Of a stretch of 64,000 nucleotides of DNA, positions 43,898 through 64,000 are shown in pieces. The notes under the pieces are model-generated. The model was given only the letters and a program-made list of their open reading frames with translations, was not told the origin of the DNA and made no database searches. A program made the position numbers and the translations under genes. The number at the start of each line of letters is the position of its first letter. Positions within the stretch are counted from its first letter, which is position 1. This DNA is from Hemibagrus wyckioides (lineage: Eukaryota; Chordata; Actinopteri; Siluriformes; Bagridae), in assembly GCF_019097595.1 (NCBI RefSeq), contig NC_080717.1, positions 29,221,876 to 29,285,875 on the forward strand. The letters run 5' to 3'.

Positions 43898-46800
43898 TCA
43901 AGTGCTTTTTAAAGGTTCTCTCTGCACTTGAAAGTAGAGCCAATACAATGCAATCAGGTAGAGCCCAAAACATGCAATGAAGTCACAAACATAAGCGGTT
44001 ATTAAAAAAACAACAAACAAAAAGGTGTACACAATCATTTTTGTCATATTTTCATAAGAGAAGAACTCTCTCCACCATAACAAATTCGAGTTGATGACTT
44101 CCTCCTCTTCATCAAATAGAGGTAGATCGTCTCTCTCCAGTTCTGTCTCATGCCCTGGTGTCAGATCATCCAGCAGAGCATTGGGCTGGTCCTCATCCAT
44201 GTATTCTGCAATTGACGGCATGGGTGATGGTATCGTCCGTGTTCTAGTTATAGAGTGCCTCTTTCCCACGGGTATGGCGTCTTTGAGTCCTGTCTGCTGT
44301 GTGTTTCTCAGTCTGAGGAGATACAGCTCCATTTCATCATCCGTTAGAGATTCTGTGGAGGTGCTGTCGTCTATGTTCTCACTCTGCTCATTTAAACACT
44401 CCCTCTCCTGCTTCTCCAGCAATGTGCCCACCTTAACAATAACATCTTCTGCCACATGATGTTTGTCTATTTGTTGGCACGCGTCTTCCTCTTGGTCAAC
44501 AAATTTTGAATCGTTTTCTACCTCTTCATCTCTGTCAGTGAGTGCTACATCAAGGTTTATTGTCAGAGCTTGCCTTGATGAATTAGTGCCACAGAAAATC
44601 TCTTCTTCTCCACCAACTGTGTGCCTTTCACTTACTGGTTCTTCAGATGTCTGTTCCAAACCTGTGTCTTGCTGCTTGTTTCCCACATCAAGGTGAATCT
44701 CTCTAATGAAAGAGTCTATAGTACGTATAGACGCGACTCTGTCGACCGTGTCCTGCTCCTCAGTCTGTGCCTGAAGATCCATTTCATCCTCCCATTCTGC
44801 TTCATTTCTTCTTGGCTCTGCATCCTTTTGTTTGTTATCCTTCTTTACCTCTTCTTCATCATCCTCTGTGTAATATGACCCATCTTTAAATTTGTCATTA
44901 GCCAATTCTACCTTCTCTTCACTTTCTTGTTCTTCGTTTTCTACTTCTTGTTTGTCTTGTTGCTGCTGCTGTTGTTGTTCTTCTTCTTCTACTTCTTCCT
45001 CTTCTAACTGCTTTTCTACTTCCTTTATTTCCTTTACTTCCTCTGACTGATTTTCTGGTAATTTCTGTTCTTCATTTTTACCAGGATTCTTTACTCTGAT
45101 ATTTTCTTTAACATCTTCTTCTACTCCTTCTCGTGGAGCATCCTCAGGATTGTCAGAATTACTTCTAATGTTAGACATTGCCATGTCTTGAACCAAATGT
45201 TCGTCAAGTTCACTAACCTCATCAGGAGAATTTAAAAGTGAAATTTGGTTTTCTTTATAGTCAGTGATTTGGCTGCCATCTACAGCTGCCTCTTCTGGAC
45301 TCATTTGTAATATTTCTTTGGGAATAGTTTCAGTGTCATTTCCCATGATTCTGCAAATATCAACACCATCATTTCTTTCACTTGGATTTGATTCCATCTC
45401 AGATCCAATATGATGAGAACTTTCATCATTTTCACACACTTGGTTTGTTTCCTGGATCAGATTTTTGTCATCTGTAGTCTGGAGATGAGGAGCTCTAGCT
45501 CCAGTTATCTCTAAGCTTTGAGTTAAAAAAACAGTGGCTGGAATTTGGGTTTGGTTGGTCACTTGGGTGAGATCCTGAGAAGTAGATGAAGCATGACTTT
45601 GGATACTTTTAGGTGTGACATTTGATGAAATGTCAGAACTGAACAAAGTAGAGTCAGACATGGGAGTGTAGCTTTCATCTAGGCATCTGATGTAAGCATT
45701 CAAGGTTTGCTCTGATGTTTGGGCTCCCTGGTCCTGCATTTCATCGATCTCATTGAAAATTCGAGTTTCCAAAGATATCTGGGTGACTGATCTGTCCTCA
45801 GATTGTGCATTTTCAGAAGCTTTAGCTGGTGAAGGCTTGTCAGCTGTTATGTCTACTTCAGACTGTGTGGCTAAAGTTGCACAGTCTGTACAAGTCTGCT
45901 CTTGCTGTAAGGTGTGTAGTGAATGTCCACTATCACAAGGCTTGTTTAGTGAATATTCATCTGAACACTGGCTTTGTAAAAGGATCATTTCTGGTGTTTG
46001 TTCTGTCTGCTCAATAGTGGAATCTTCCCAAAAAACTGAATTCCGTGTATCTGATGAATGTTGTTTCCCTAAAGCCATAACTGCTTGTGCTGTTTCTGAA
46101 ATATTAGCATCCGACAGATCGTCCGTGACATTTGGAATAGCATCGTGCTGAAAAGCAAGTTTTGTTTGCGCATTCGGAACAGATAAAGCATTGTCATTAG
46201 CGCTCTTTGTGTTATGTACATATTCTCCAAATGTTTCTTTGCAGGCCCCATGAGGATCATCATCGTTCCCGTGTTGTGCTGATATTTCTGGATTTGACCT
46301 TGTCTGTACACTTGGGTACGTGACTACTCTCAGTCTCCCATGGTCTAGTTTCCCAGCTGCCTCGTCAGCTTTGGATGTGCTGTTCTTAACTTTTCTTCTG
46401 TCATTTTCCATTCTCTCAAAAACTTGATGGTAAAGTGGAGCCACTATTGTCTCAAATGTGTAGTGATGACCAAATGACCGAGACTCTTGGTTATTCTCTA
46501 AGAGTGGACTGTCCATCTGATTTGTTTGGTGTACACCACTCTTTGTGTTTGTAGTACTCCCCATTTTTTCCATGGCAGATTTTTCAAAGCATTCCCATGC
46601 CTTTTCAACAGTTTTACCAATAGATTTGTCCACCATTTGGCACTTCAGTGAAGCAGCCTGGCTGGTCAGTGTCTCTTTACCCTGGCTGTTCTCCAACAGC
46701 TGTGAGTCTACTGCAGATTTATGACTGTGTACAGAGTCCAAGGCAGGTTGCATAGTCTGGGATTTGGAAGTTATTAATTCAGGGTGAATTACTGGAAAAT

Positions 46801-49409
46801 GGTCTATTTCCTGTTTTTGAGTTTGTGTAGCAGGAACCTGGTTTCTTTCAACATCCTTGGAATCTTTAAGGGGTTTCTGTTCTTCAGTGTTTCTTGGCTC
46901 AGCCAGCAAAGAGGTGACATTTGTTTGTGGTGTTGACAGGTTTAAAGGTGCCTCATCTATTGCTGGAACAGGGACATCCACTTCATCAGTGTCCTTCTCT
47001 GTCTGTTGGAGGTCTTGTTCATCTCTTTGTGTAAAGTACTGCTGTATTTTTGCCATCCGAGTAGCTTTTCTTCTGTTTCTCCTGCTGCAGTTTCTGCTGT
47101 TTTCTTCCTCCTGCTAATATAGGAAATATATTAGCTTTTAAAAAATGGTTATTTTAGAAACATTTATATTTTTCTATATAGTGTGATCTCTGAGTGTGAT
47201 CCTTCATCTAGAGTCATTCTAGAGCAGAGATCATCAACTAGATGCAAACACACTGAACTGAAAAAATAACCCAGCAGATAAACATTAAAGAAACTGCCAT
47301 AGTTTAGCGACTCCATCTTTCTCAAGTCGACTTCTCTAGCAGAATATTATTATAATATATTATTAATATATATAATATTATTGTTGTGGCTTATCCAATG
47401 TTCACATGCATTTATGTAGTTCTTTTAGCTTAATACAAGAACTCCGAGGATTAGAGATATTAGGTCATCAAGTGAATTTTTTAAAATTAAACATAAAATT
47501 TTATTGACCCTCAATGTTCTGATTAGCAAAGTGATAAAGATGGCTTGTTTAAAAAAAAAATTCGAATGCCCAGTTGTCCTTGCTTCACATTCAACACAGA
47601 GTCCATGGCATTAATATGACCTGGTGACATGATGTACTATTACCAAACAAACCATAACCACTTAGATCAGCCATAAACAAATCGTTAATGGTTAGGAATT
47701 AAAACATATCTGTCGGGAGCAATTAGACACGTTATCCAGGCTTTTGTAGGCAAGGAATTGAATGTAACTGGGCCAGTTTAGTTGAACCCCACCACCCCAC
47801 CCCTTTTTACTAGAGTTTAAACAGATGTCCTCAAAGACACCAGTCCAGATCAGTGTGTCTTTAGTTGTTTCTGAGCTTCTCATGTGTCTTGTTTGGGCGA
47901 ATGGTACAGTTAATACTTGCCCAGGCTTAACCTCAGCGGTCACATGATATTCTCTCAGAAAAAGGTCAGCCCATGTGACGGTATGACAACACTCCCGTCT
48001 CTCATGGACTAGCGTTTGTAAAAGCTGCTGCATTCACTGTTTATTTTTGGTGCTCAGCCTACGCTGTGAATTAACATGGTGTTGCTTTTTGAAGGTGTTT
48101 TGAAAAGTGATGAGAAATGCTCATTAATCCGTACGGATCACAAGGGCATGCCGAGGCCAAGCGCATGAATATATACAAGAGTAAATATATCTAAACATAC
48201 CTTCAGTTTCCTGTGCTCTTCCTGTGTTTTTTCCTCTTTAATGTCCACAGGTTCAGTAACAGCAGCTATTCCGCAATTAAGGATTATTTCTAGTAGGAAA
48301 TATTACACCATCATGTTTCTATATGAGAAAGGGTTAAATGTCTGAAGCCGTCTGAAGGAAAATATTACCTGGAATTTCCTTGGCATTTGAGGTAGTGCTG
48401 GTTATAGAGGAATGTCTGGAAAAGGTGAGTGCTCAATTAAATAAGCTGTGAATAATTCATATCACGTAGCAGATCGTAGTACAAAATGCTTACTAAAGGT
48501 ATACTAAAGATATTACTTACTTATATCACAATAAATGCAGATACTCTATAACGTCTTTTAGAAACAAACTGTAGGTAAGGGCTTCAATAATAAGATTAAA
48601 TTGTTCATTTTTGTTACTAGGTTTTGACGTTCTCACCTGCTTGGTTTCAGACAGCTTTTCGGTAGAAGTTTCTCATTTTCATCTTGTTCTTTTGCCTTTT
48701 CATGACAAAACAAAACATAATTCTGTCCACTGTTGTTAGCCCAGAAAGTTCCAAAAGGTGTTTCATATCGAATGCAAAAGTCCACTCTTGCTCCTTGCTC
48801 CCCAAAAGGTGGCACCAGCGTTAGCTTGAAAGAGAAACAGTCCGTAATCCCTTGGCTTGACTCGGGCACGTATTCTGCCAGCAGGTCAAAATGGCTGCTC
48901 CAGCAATCCAAAGAAGTGCGGATGTAGACCAGCTTGTCGAAACACAAGTTCAGAACACGGACAGTCCCTTTAAGCATGGTCGTACCAGGGAGAAGCTCCA
49001 GACTCTCCAGTTCCACCTTCCGTTCTTGGACCCTATACAGCAGCTCCTCCAGCGTAACTGGAAGAGCAAAGTGAAGTTTCAGAAAGTACTCCTTCGCATT
49101 CCTAAGATCAACCTCCAATGGGTCTGTGGGATCACGCATGGACCTGGTATCAAACTGCTTCACCGAGACCAAACTCAAGCCAAAAGCATCCGCAAATGAC
49201 ACTCTCCGGGAGCTGGACGGTGGAGGCTGGGAGTCATCGTCGGAGCAAGACAGCGAGCTTCGGCGCCTTGGGATTGGTGATGATTTGGGTTTGATGCCCC
49301 CGACACCGAGCAGCTCATCGTCGCTGTCCCAGGGGCAAGGCTCTGGCAGGCCCAGCAGGTTGGAGCTGCCTGTGTGGAGCCCCTGCAGCTCTCCCTCCAC
49401 CGGCTCCAT
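43898..49409 (-). CDS. ppp1r3a: Protein phosphatase 1 regulatory subunit 3A (glycogen/SR-targeting)
   Basis: Muscle glycogen-targeting subunit that brings PP1 to glycogen and the sarcoplasmic reticulum to activate glycogen synthase. Four exons: 48637-49409, 48369-48415, 48201-48289, 43898-47113, summing exactly to 1374 aa (human 1122). Seen: an RRRSSLS phospho-site region near residue 50, the PP1-docking motif RVSF at residues 69-72, and a CBM21 glycogen-binding domain with FCIRYETPFGTFWANNSGQNY. A very long, low-complexity acidic exon follows, with a Glu/Gln run near 44950-45010. The C-terminus has hydrophobic spans (MIVYTFLFVVFLITAYVCDF, CFGLYLIALYWLYF) for SR anchoring. The single huge last exon and C-terminal anchor are diagnostic for R3A within the R3 family. 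The middle is poorly conserved, as in mammals. Confidence 0.95.
47692..48033 (-). other. Unassigned 113-codon open frame in ppp1r3a intron 3
   Basis: An ATG-initiated frame reading MQQLLQTLVHERRECC ... GQVLTVPFAQTRH, lying wholly inside the intron between exons 48201-48289 and 43898-47113, same strand. No family recognised, no splice sites that would join it in frame, average composition. It may be chance, an old repeat or an alternative first exon. Confidence 0.2.
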
Positions 49410-50849
49410 CAGACTGCGTGGACGGCTGAGGCAGAATGAGACTTCCCTAACCGTCTGGCCAACAGATGATAAGCGACATGCTGGGACTGAACAGATGGAA
49501 TCAAGTTACTTTTGACATTGCACCAAGAAGTCAACACTATAAATAGAGCTCAAAAAGGACTTCAGCTATGCAGCTAAGGCTCAGGGGAAATGCTGTACAA
49601 TCTCCTAAACATATTGTTGACGGGGGTACCAGCGGCTGAAATGAGCTTGAAAGGCTTTATCTACAGCTATAGTGAATATGGTGCAGAGGAAACTGTTGTT
49701 CTTTACTGATGGAATTTGCCAGTTTTCAGAGGTGGTAAAAGTTTCCAGATCCTTTAGTCACATAACGTTGAATTTAATCGCCTAAATAAATATAAAAGTT
49801 CTAAAAATATAAAAGTTGCAGCTTCAAATTCTTCACTAAGGTTAAAGTAGAAATGTTTAGGTAGGGCACTTTCACATCAAGCTCTAAATTAATCAGTGTG
49901 GAAAAAAAATGGGAAATTATATTTACTTAAATAATAACTTAATTTTTACAAATGCTGTTCTGTAGCTGAAGAAATTAAAGGTAATGTCATGTTTTTATAC
50001 TTATCTCAAACCGTTAGAATGTGAGTTTTGTAAGCCTGAAACTATTTTGCCTGAAAACATTTACTAATGAATTAAATCGAAGTAAAATATCGATGAGCTA
50101 GAGTCTGACTCAGACTTGAGCTAGTCTAGCCTGGTATTAGCAATGAAGTTGAAATATAATTTAAATAGAGCCAGTTAATGTTAGCAAATTAGTGACATTT
50201 GCCTCAACATGTTCTTTGGAGTTCATGGTTTTTAGGGCGGGGAATAGATGCCTCATTGTACACAAATCTGTGTAATACATTAAATAAAAGTCTAAATTTG
50301 AATCTAAATTTTATGAATGAAAAATCTTGGGAAATGTATTCAGAGTGTTCAAACTTAGTAAATCTCAATTAAAGAATAAATTCACTAATCTAAAACTTAA
50401 GTATAGCAATAAAGTACAAACACTCAAGAATTTTCCACTCCTGGATCCACGCTTGTTTTTTTCTCCTGGAATTTCATGGATGATGATTTGAAGCCCCTGT
50501 TAGGGATTTTCTTTGAAAACAAGTCTGGTTTTGTTTCTGGTACTGGTTCCTATACTGTCATAATTCCCTAATTCATGTGTTGTCTGTGATAGAATAGTGT
50601 TGGAGTTTACTAGCCATGGTCAGTACTTGGATTTAGCTTGAGCTCCTTTGACATGTGTCCAGTTACACGGGCGTTTCATCACCTTCTGACAGTGTACAAA
50701 AATATTCAATCTCAAAGCCCTATTCCCTGCCCATTTATAGAAACATTTAGACTGCACAGATCATGCACACTATTTCTCCTAGGAATCTACTCTTACAGAC
50801 AGGACTGCAATCTTTTATAAAATTTATAAAAACCAGCACAAGTTATTCA

Positions 50850-51330
50850 ATTCAATTTTACTTGTATGTGATTCCTTCACTGGAATATAAAAAATCAGAA
50901 TAGAAATGTCAGATAATGATCAAGGAAGAACTCTAAGGTGAGGAAGAAACCTTGAGAGGAACCAGATACAAAAGGGAATCCATCCTCATCTGGGTGACAC
51001 CAGGTTGTGTAACCAGGAGCTTCTGAGCACCTTATAAGTATGAGCATCAGTGTAATTTCTGAATCCATTATAGTTTTAACATAAAATCCTTCCTGCCCGA
51101 AGTGGTCAAATATTCAGTGATGGAGACCCGAGAGCAAGCAGCAGGTCAAAGCGACCTTCATGGTCTCCATGTGGCACTATCCACAGCAGTCCTACAAATC
51201 TCCAGGTTCACCATGAGGGTTCAGCCTCAACAGCAGCAGCAAGCGACACCCAAGTGATAAGACTTCAACAAGAAGCAGGGCATCAGGATGGATCAAGCAG
51301 GTCTGGAGATCAGAAGTGGTCAGGAACACA
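50850..51330 (+). repeat. Interspersed repeat with CCTTGAGAGGAACCAGA core
   Basis: Starts TTCAATTCAATTTTACTTGTATG and contains GAGGAAGAAACCTTGAGAGGAACCAGA, CATCCTCATCTGGGTGACACC, CAGTGATGGAGA and ACACCCAAGTG. Shares parts with 22725-23040 and, at its start, with 56018-56095. Confidence 0.7.
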
Positions 51331-52330
51331 AGTATCTCAATTATTGTATCTAATAGTATTCTAAAGATCTACATACTGAAAAACACATGTGTACAACATA
51401 GTAGTCTGGCTGAAGAACTCCACTATTAGCTAAGATTTTACACATTCCTTTTATCTGAAGTATAAATTTGTAGTACATTTTTCACGCCTAATGACAAGGT
51501 TTAAACGTATGTCTAACAGGATGTACTTAAAATTCCTTCACTCCACATAATGAACATTAGCTATTTATTTCTTACTGGTCTATATACACACACTGCTGGA
51601 AGCTAAACCAGTCATACTCAGGTCAATGCACTTTTGACATCTGTAGAAAAGAAACTGACCACTTTCCACCACAGTGGCTTGACATTTTTAAAGCTGCTTC
51701 TCACCATCATGTTCCACAGGGTTTATATAGAAAATAATTTATAAAGAAAACCGTCACAACAAGGTGGTGCTTTGGGAGTGATGTATGCTCATGCCTGTTT
51801 AACTACATTTATTTTTTAGCTGGGGTTTTAAGGTTTATTTGGGGAAGCTGGAAATGAGGAACAGGTGACACCATTAACAAGATGGTGTGAATATTAACAA
51901 GAGCCAGAAACACTGGCCAGTGATGGTAAAAAAAAAAACAGCAATGTGGAGTATGGACAGCCACAAAGGTCAAATTCTGACATGTTGTTTTCATTCAGTT
52001 AGGATTTTGTTCACTATTGTATCACTATTGTATGTTTAACGTCTTCACACAAATTTAGGGCTGTATGGTCCAGAAAAATCTCATCTTGAAAATGGTGATC
52101 TGGCCTTTTCTTCCACTGAACCCTGGTGCTTCATCAGGCATGATAGATATCTCCTCTGAGCACTGCATGACAATTAACATGGTGAAACTTGGCTGGGAAA
52201 TGGTTCATATAGTGAAGGGAAGATACAAAAAGGCTTTCTAATTTATAAAACCACATTTTTACTGGACTGGACTGGTCTGTGGTGTGTTTGTACTGAGAGC
52301 ATTGTGAAAAATGTCAGATTTTCACAACTT

Positions 52331-52994
52331 AAGGCCTGGTCACACTACAAGACTTTAACCGTCGGCAGATTGCTTTGTTGTTCAGACTACATGACTTCAC
52401 TGTATGTCTTTTTGTCCTTGTGGTGTTCACACTACGCGACGCTTCGTAAATGATCCACAAGACGGGGTCTCACACCACACCATCTGACAACAACTCGTCA
52501 CTCAACGCCTCAAGGCCGTCCCCAAACCACGTTTTGTCACAAAAACACACGCGACAGGTGGATCCGGAAATGACGCGAGACTTTCGGTAGAGGTTTGTTT
52601 TGAAAATGGATGTCGGCAGGAGTCTCGCTCTAAATAAATGTTAATTTATTAAAATAAATGTTGTGTCCACACTAATTTTGAAGCCATGTTGCTGCTGCTG
52701 CTGCTTTTCTTCCGGTGACCTCACCTCTGTTGACTTGCTCTCTCATTGGCTGGAGGTCGTAGCTACAATTGACACCACGTGATGTGGAGTCGGCCGACCG
52801 TCCCAGATATTTAACATGTCAGATATCTGGATTTTGTCTGCGACGCGTCAGTGAGCCTCTTTGATGCATCATTGAGTAGATCACACATAAAGATGATCAC
52901 CCGCTGATTTTCCCACGATCACTGACCGATCTGTCGGCCAGCTCGTTAATTTGCAAATCGGGCTTAAAATCCTGTAGTGTGAACTAGGCTTTAC
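52331..52994. mobile_element. Nonautonomous DNA transposon (MITE) with terminal inverted repeats
   Basis: The left AAGGCCTGGTCACACTACAAGACTTTAA mirrors the right end TTAAAATCCTGTAGTGTGAACTAGGCTTT. About 660 bp, no transposase frame. A possible TTAA target at the left (CTTAAGG) is not clearly repeated at the right. Confidence 0.8.
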
Positions 52995-53345
52995 ATGGCT
53001 AAAAATGTATGGAACTGATCTGCTGTTTTGTTCTGGCTGCAAGCAAACCTGAGAAGACAAGCCCCGCCCCCAAACGAGCCCAGACATGGTCATGGTTGTG
53101 GACTCAAGTACTAAATCACTCGAGTGTTAGAAAGAAAAACACTACACACATCAGCACTATTGAACATTCATTTATAGGAGGAGTTACAACTGATTACCAC
53201 ATGGAGTGATTTCATTATATTTATTTTCAACCATATGCAAAAGAATAGATCAGTTCCAGTCTGGTACTGGAGGTTCTAACAAAATGAATTATCCTCTTGT
53301 GTCCATTCTGGGTCTCTGGTGGTGTGTGCTGACCCTCTCTACAGC

Positions 53346-62577
<9,232 letters not shown>

Positions 62578-64000
62578 GATTGAGTTGCTAAATGAACACT
62601 GCTGCACTGTCTTGCTACTCTGTAGGACTATGGGATGTACACAAACACTACCTTCATGACAAATAAATAAAGGGAAAATATGGGGCATGTGGGTAAGTAA
62701 AGGTAGAGGGTAAATCTATCGTCCTGTCTGGTGGCTGTGTGGTGCGTTTACAGTAAATATGAACAGTTCTGTTGTGTGTGCTGAGATAATGGAGATGCTT
62801 TTTATTTTAAGCAGAGATGAATGATGTGGCTAAATGATGAGGTGAAAAAAACCTGATTAATCCATTAATTAGAAGTTAATTGGTAACGTTGTCTTGTGTA
62901 TTGAGGTATAAATGTCTGTGTCCTTTCTTTCATATAACATTCTTCAAGCTTATTTTTGTTCTTTATGTAATATCAGGAACCTCTACTGGTTGTTGACAAT
63001 ATTTTTTTGACAATATTATTTCATAAAAAAGATTTACAGCAAAAAACAAGACAGCATTGTGGAAACACTAAATGTTTATTTAGCTCAGGACTGAGAACAC
63101 ACGTCCTAACAACTTATCACGATTTCTGCTCTCAATCCTGAGCTATTTCCATCTTCCCCCAGTGCCTGGGTTCTCCAAAACCATAACCTCACACTCAGCT
63201 GTTCAGAGGAGTTTGGAGGGTTTACACAAAAATGCTGGTGTTTGTTGGCTACACAAAGCAAGACATCACCTGAGGTTCAGAACAGCGCTCGTGCTCTTGT
63301 ACACTTTTGTGTCATGTTGATATAGTGTTATGTGAAAATGTTAAAGTTTTTATTTGTGTTCAGTAGAACATACATTTTGCTGAGGCATAAAACAAAAAAA
63401 TGCAATAAATGAACTAAAATACAAGTTGGAAATTATGTCTCTTTACATCTTAGAAATGAACAAAAGTGCTGAAAGTAAACATTTCAAAAGTCACAGAATA
63501 AAGCAATCATCACTCACGAACAGATTCTGTTAAATTACCTTTATTTACATTCCCAACAATTATGAAATTAATGTCATTTTCAATAGAAATGTAACTCAAT
63601 AATAACGGCTGAACTCTGAGCTGCAGTGAAAAAGCACATTATACAGAATAAAGTGACTGTCTTCATGAAAATGACACTCAACTCAGAGGCACTGCAATCA
63701 AAACGATGTAAAAGAGAGAGTTTCTCCTGGAACCGGTCGAGTGTGTATGAGAATTTATATTAGCATGAATTTCTGCATGCATTCAGATAACACAACAGTG
63801 CTCCTGTCCTTCAGGCATCGCTGCTAGATGAGAAGCCTGATCATTTCATGAATTTCACTCTCTTATTATCAGTGTACTGCAGTGGAACCCGAGCCTGCTG
63901 TGATGGAGAAACCCTACTCATGACAGTGAGCATTTCCAGTGCAAAAGAACAGGAAAGTCTCTGTGTATTGCGCTGGATTTTAATTGGAGCTGCCTCCATT
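62578..64000. other. 5' flank of the ahcyl2-like gene
   Basis: Upstream of the ATG at 62577 the frame stays open to an earlier ATG at 62688, but nothing there is recognisable. No other gene is supported up to the window end. Confidence 0.4.

Larger units (their letters stand above)
49410..53345. other. Intergenic interval between ppp1r3a and the ahcyl2-like gene
   Basis: Beyond the ppp1r3a 5' region no coding sequence is supported. It contains an interspersed repeat at 50850-51330 and a 660-bp TIR element at 52331-52994. Confidence 0.5.

Noticed and set aside
44091..46151. Serine-rich + strand open frames opposite ppp1r3a
   Set aside because: Antisense of the Glu/Asp/Gln-rich exon.

Overview
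This is a window of vertebrate nuclear DNA, most likely from a teleost fish. The genes have short exons split by GT-AG introns and the best-matching families are vertebrate. Introns are full of Tc1-like elements, a fish-type LINE, tRNA-like SINE pieces and many (TA)n, (GATA)n, (CA)n and (GA)n microsatellites. Several interspersed repeats (for example the block near 50.85-51.33 kb with a conserved 'CCTTGAGAGGAACCAGA' core) are of a kind I associate with otophysan fish, especially catfishes. That narrower assignment is inference.

Layout. From the left edge to 25.4 kb, on the + strand, lie 33 exons covering the VWA domain to the C-terminal anchor of a voltage-gated calcium channel alpha2/delta subunit (cacna2d4); its 5' exons lie outside the window. 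In its largest intron, on the opposite strand, sits lrtm2 (12.3-15.0 kb), the nesting also known for the human pair. Then come four genes all on the - strand: tmem168 (28.9-32.75 kb), samtor/bmt2 (36.4-42.2 kb), ppp1r3a (43.9-49.4 kb) and an adenosylhomocysteinase-like IRBIT-family gene (ahcyl2-like, 53.3-62.6 kb). In human the first pair is on 12p13 and the tmem168-samtor-ppp1r3a trio on 7q31, so a fish-specific (or ancestral) junction lies between 25.4 and 28.9 kb.

I rebuilt the exons by following splice sites and reading phase. All six gene models close in frame: lrtm2 409 aa, tmem168 699 aa, samtor 382 aa, ppp1r3a 1374 aa, ahcyl2-like 575 aa, and 881 codons of cacna2d4. The main surprises are an AT-AC (U12-type) intron that carries cacna2d4 past an apparent stop near its 3' end, three very small cacna2d4 exons (15, 18 and 21 nt), and an IRBIT-family paralogue that has lost most of the regulatory serine ladder and carries an Asn-to-Asp change next to a catalytic-site lysine.

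The genes do not form one pathway. Cacna2d4 and Lrtm2 are membrane or surface proteins, Cacna2d4 linked to photoreceptor calcium channels. Samtor senses S-adenosylmethionine for mTORC1, and the Ahcyl protein belongs to the S-adenosylhomocysteine hydrolase fold, so two genes touch methionine metabolism. Ppp1r3a targets PP1 to glycogen. The rest of the window is intron, UTR and repeats.
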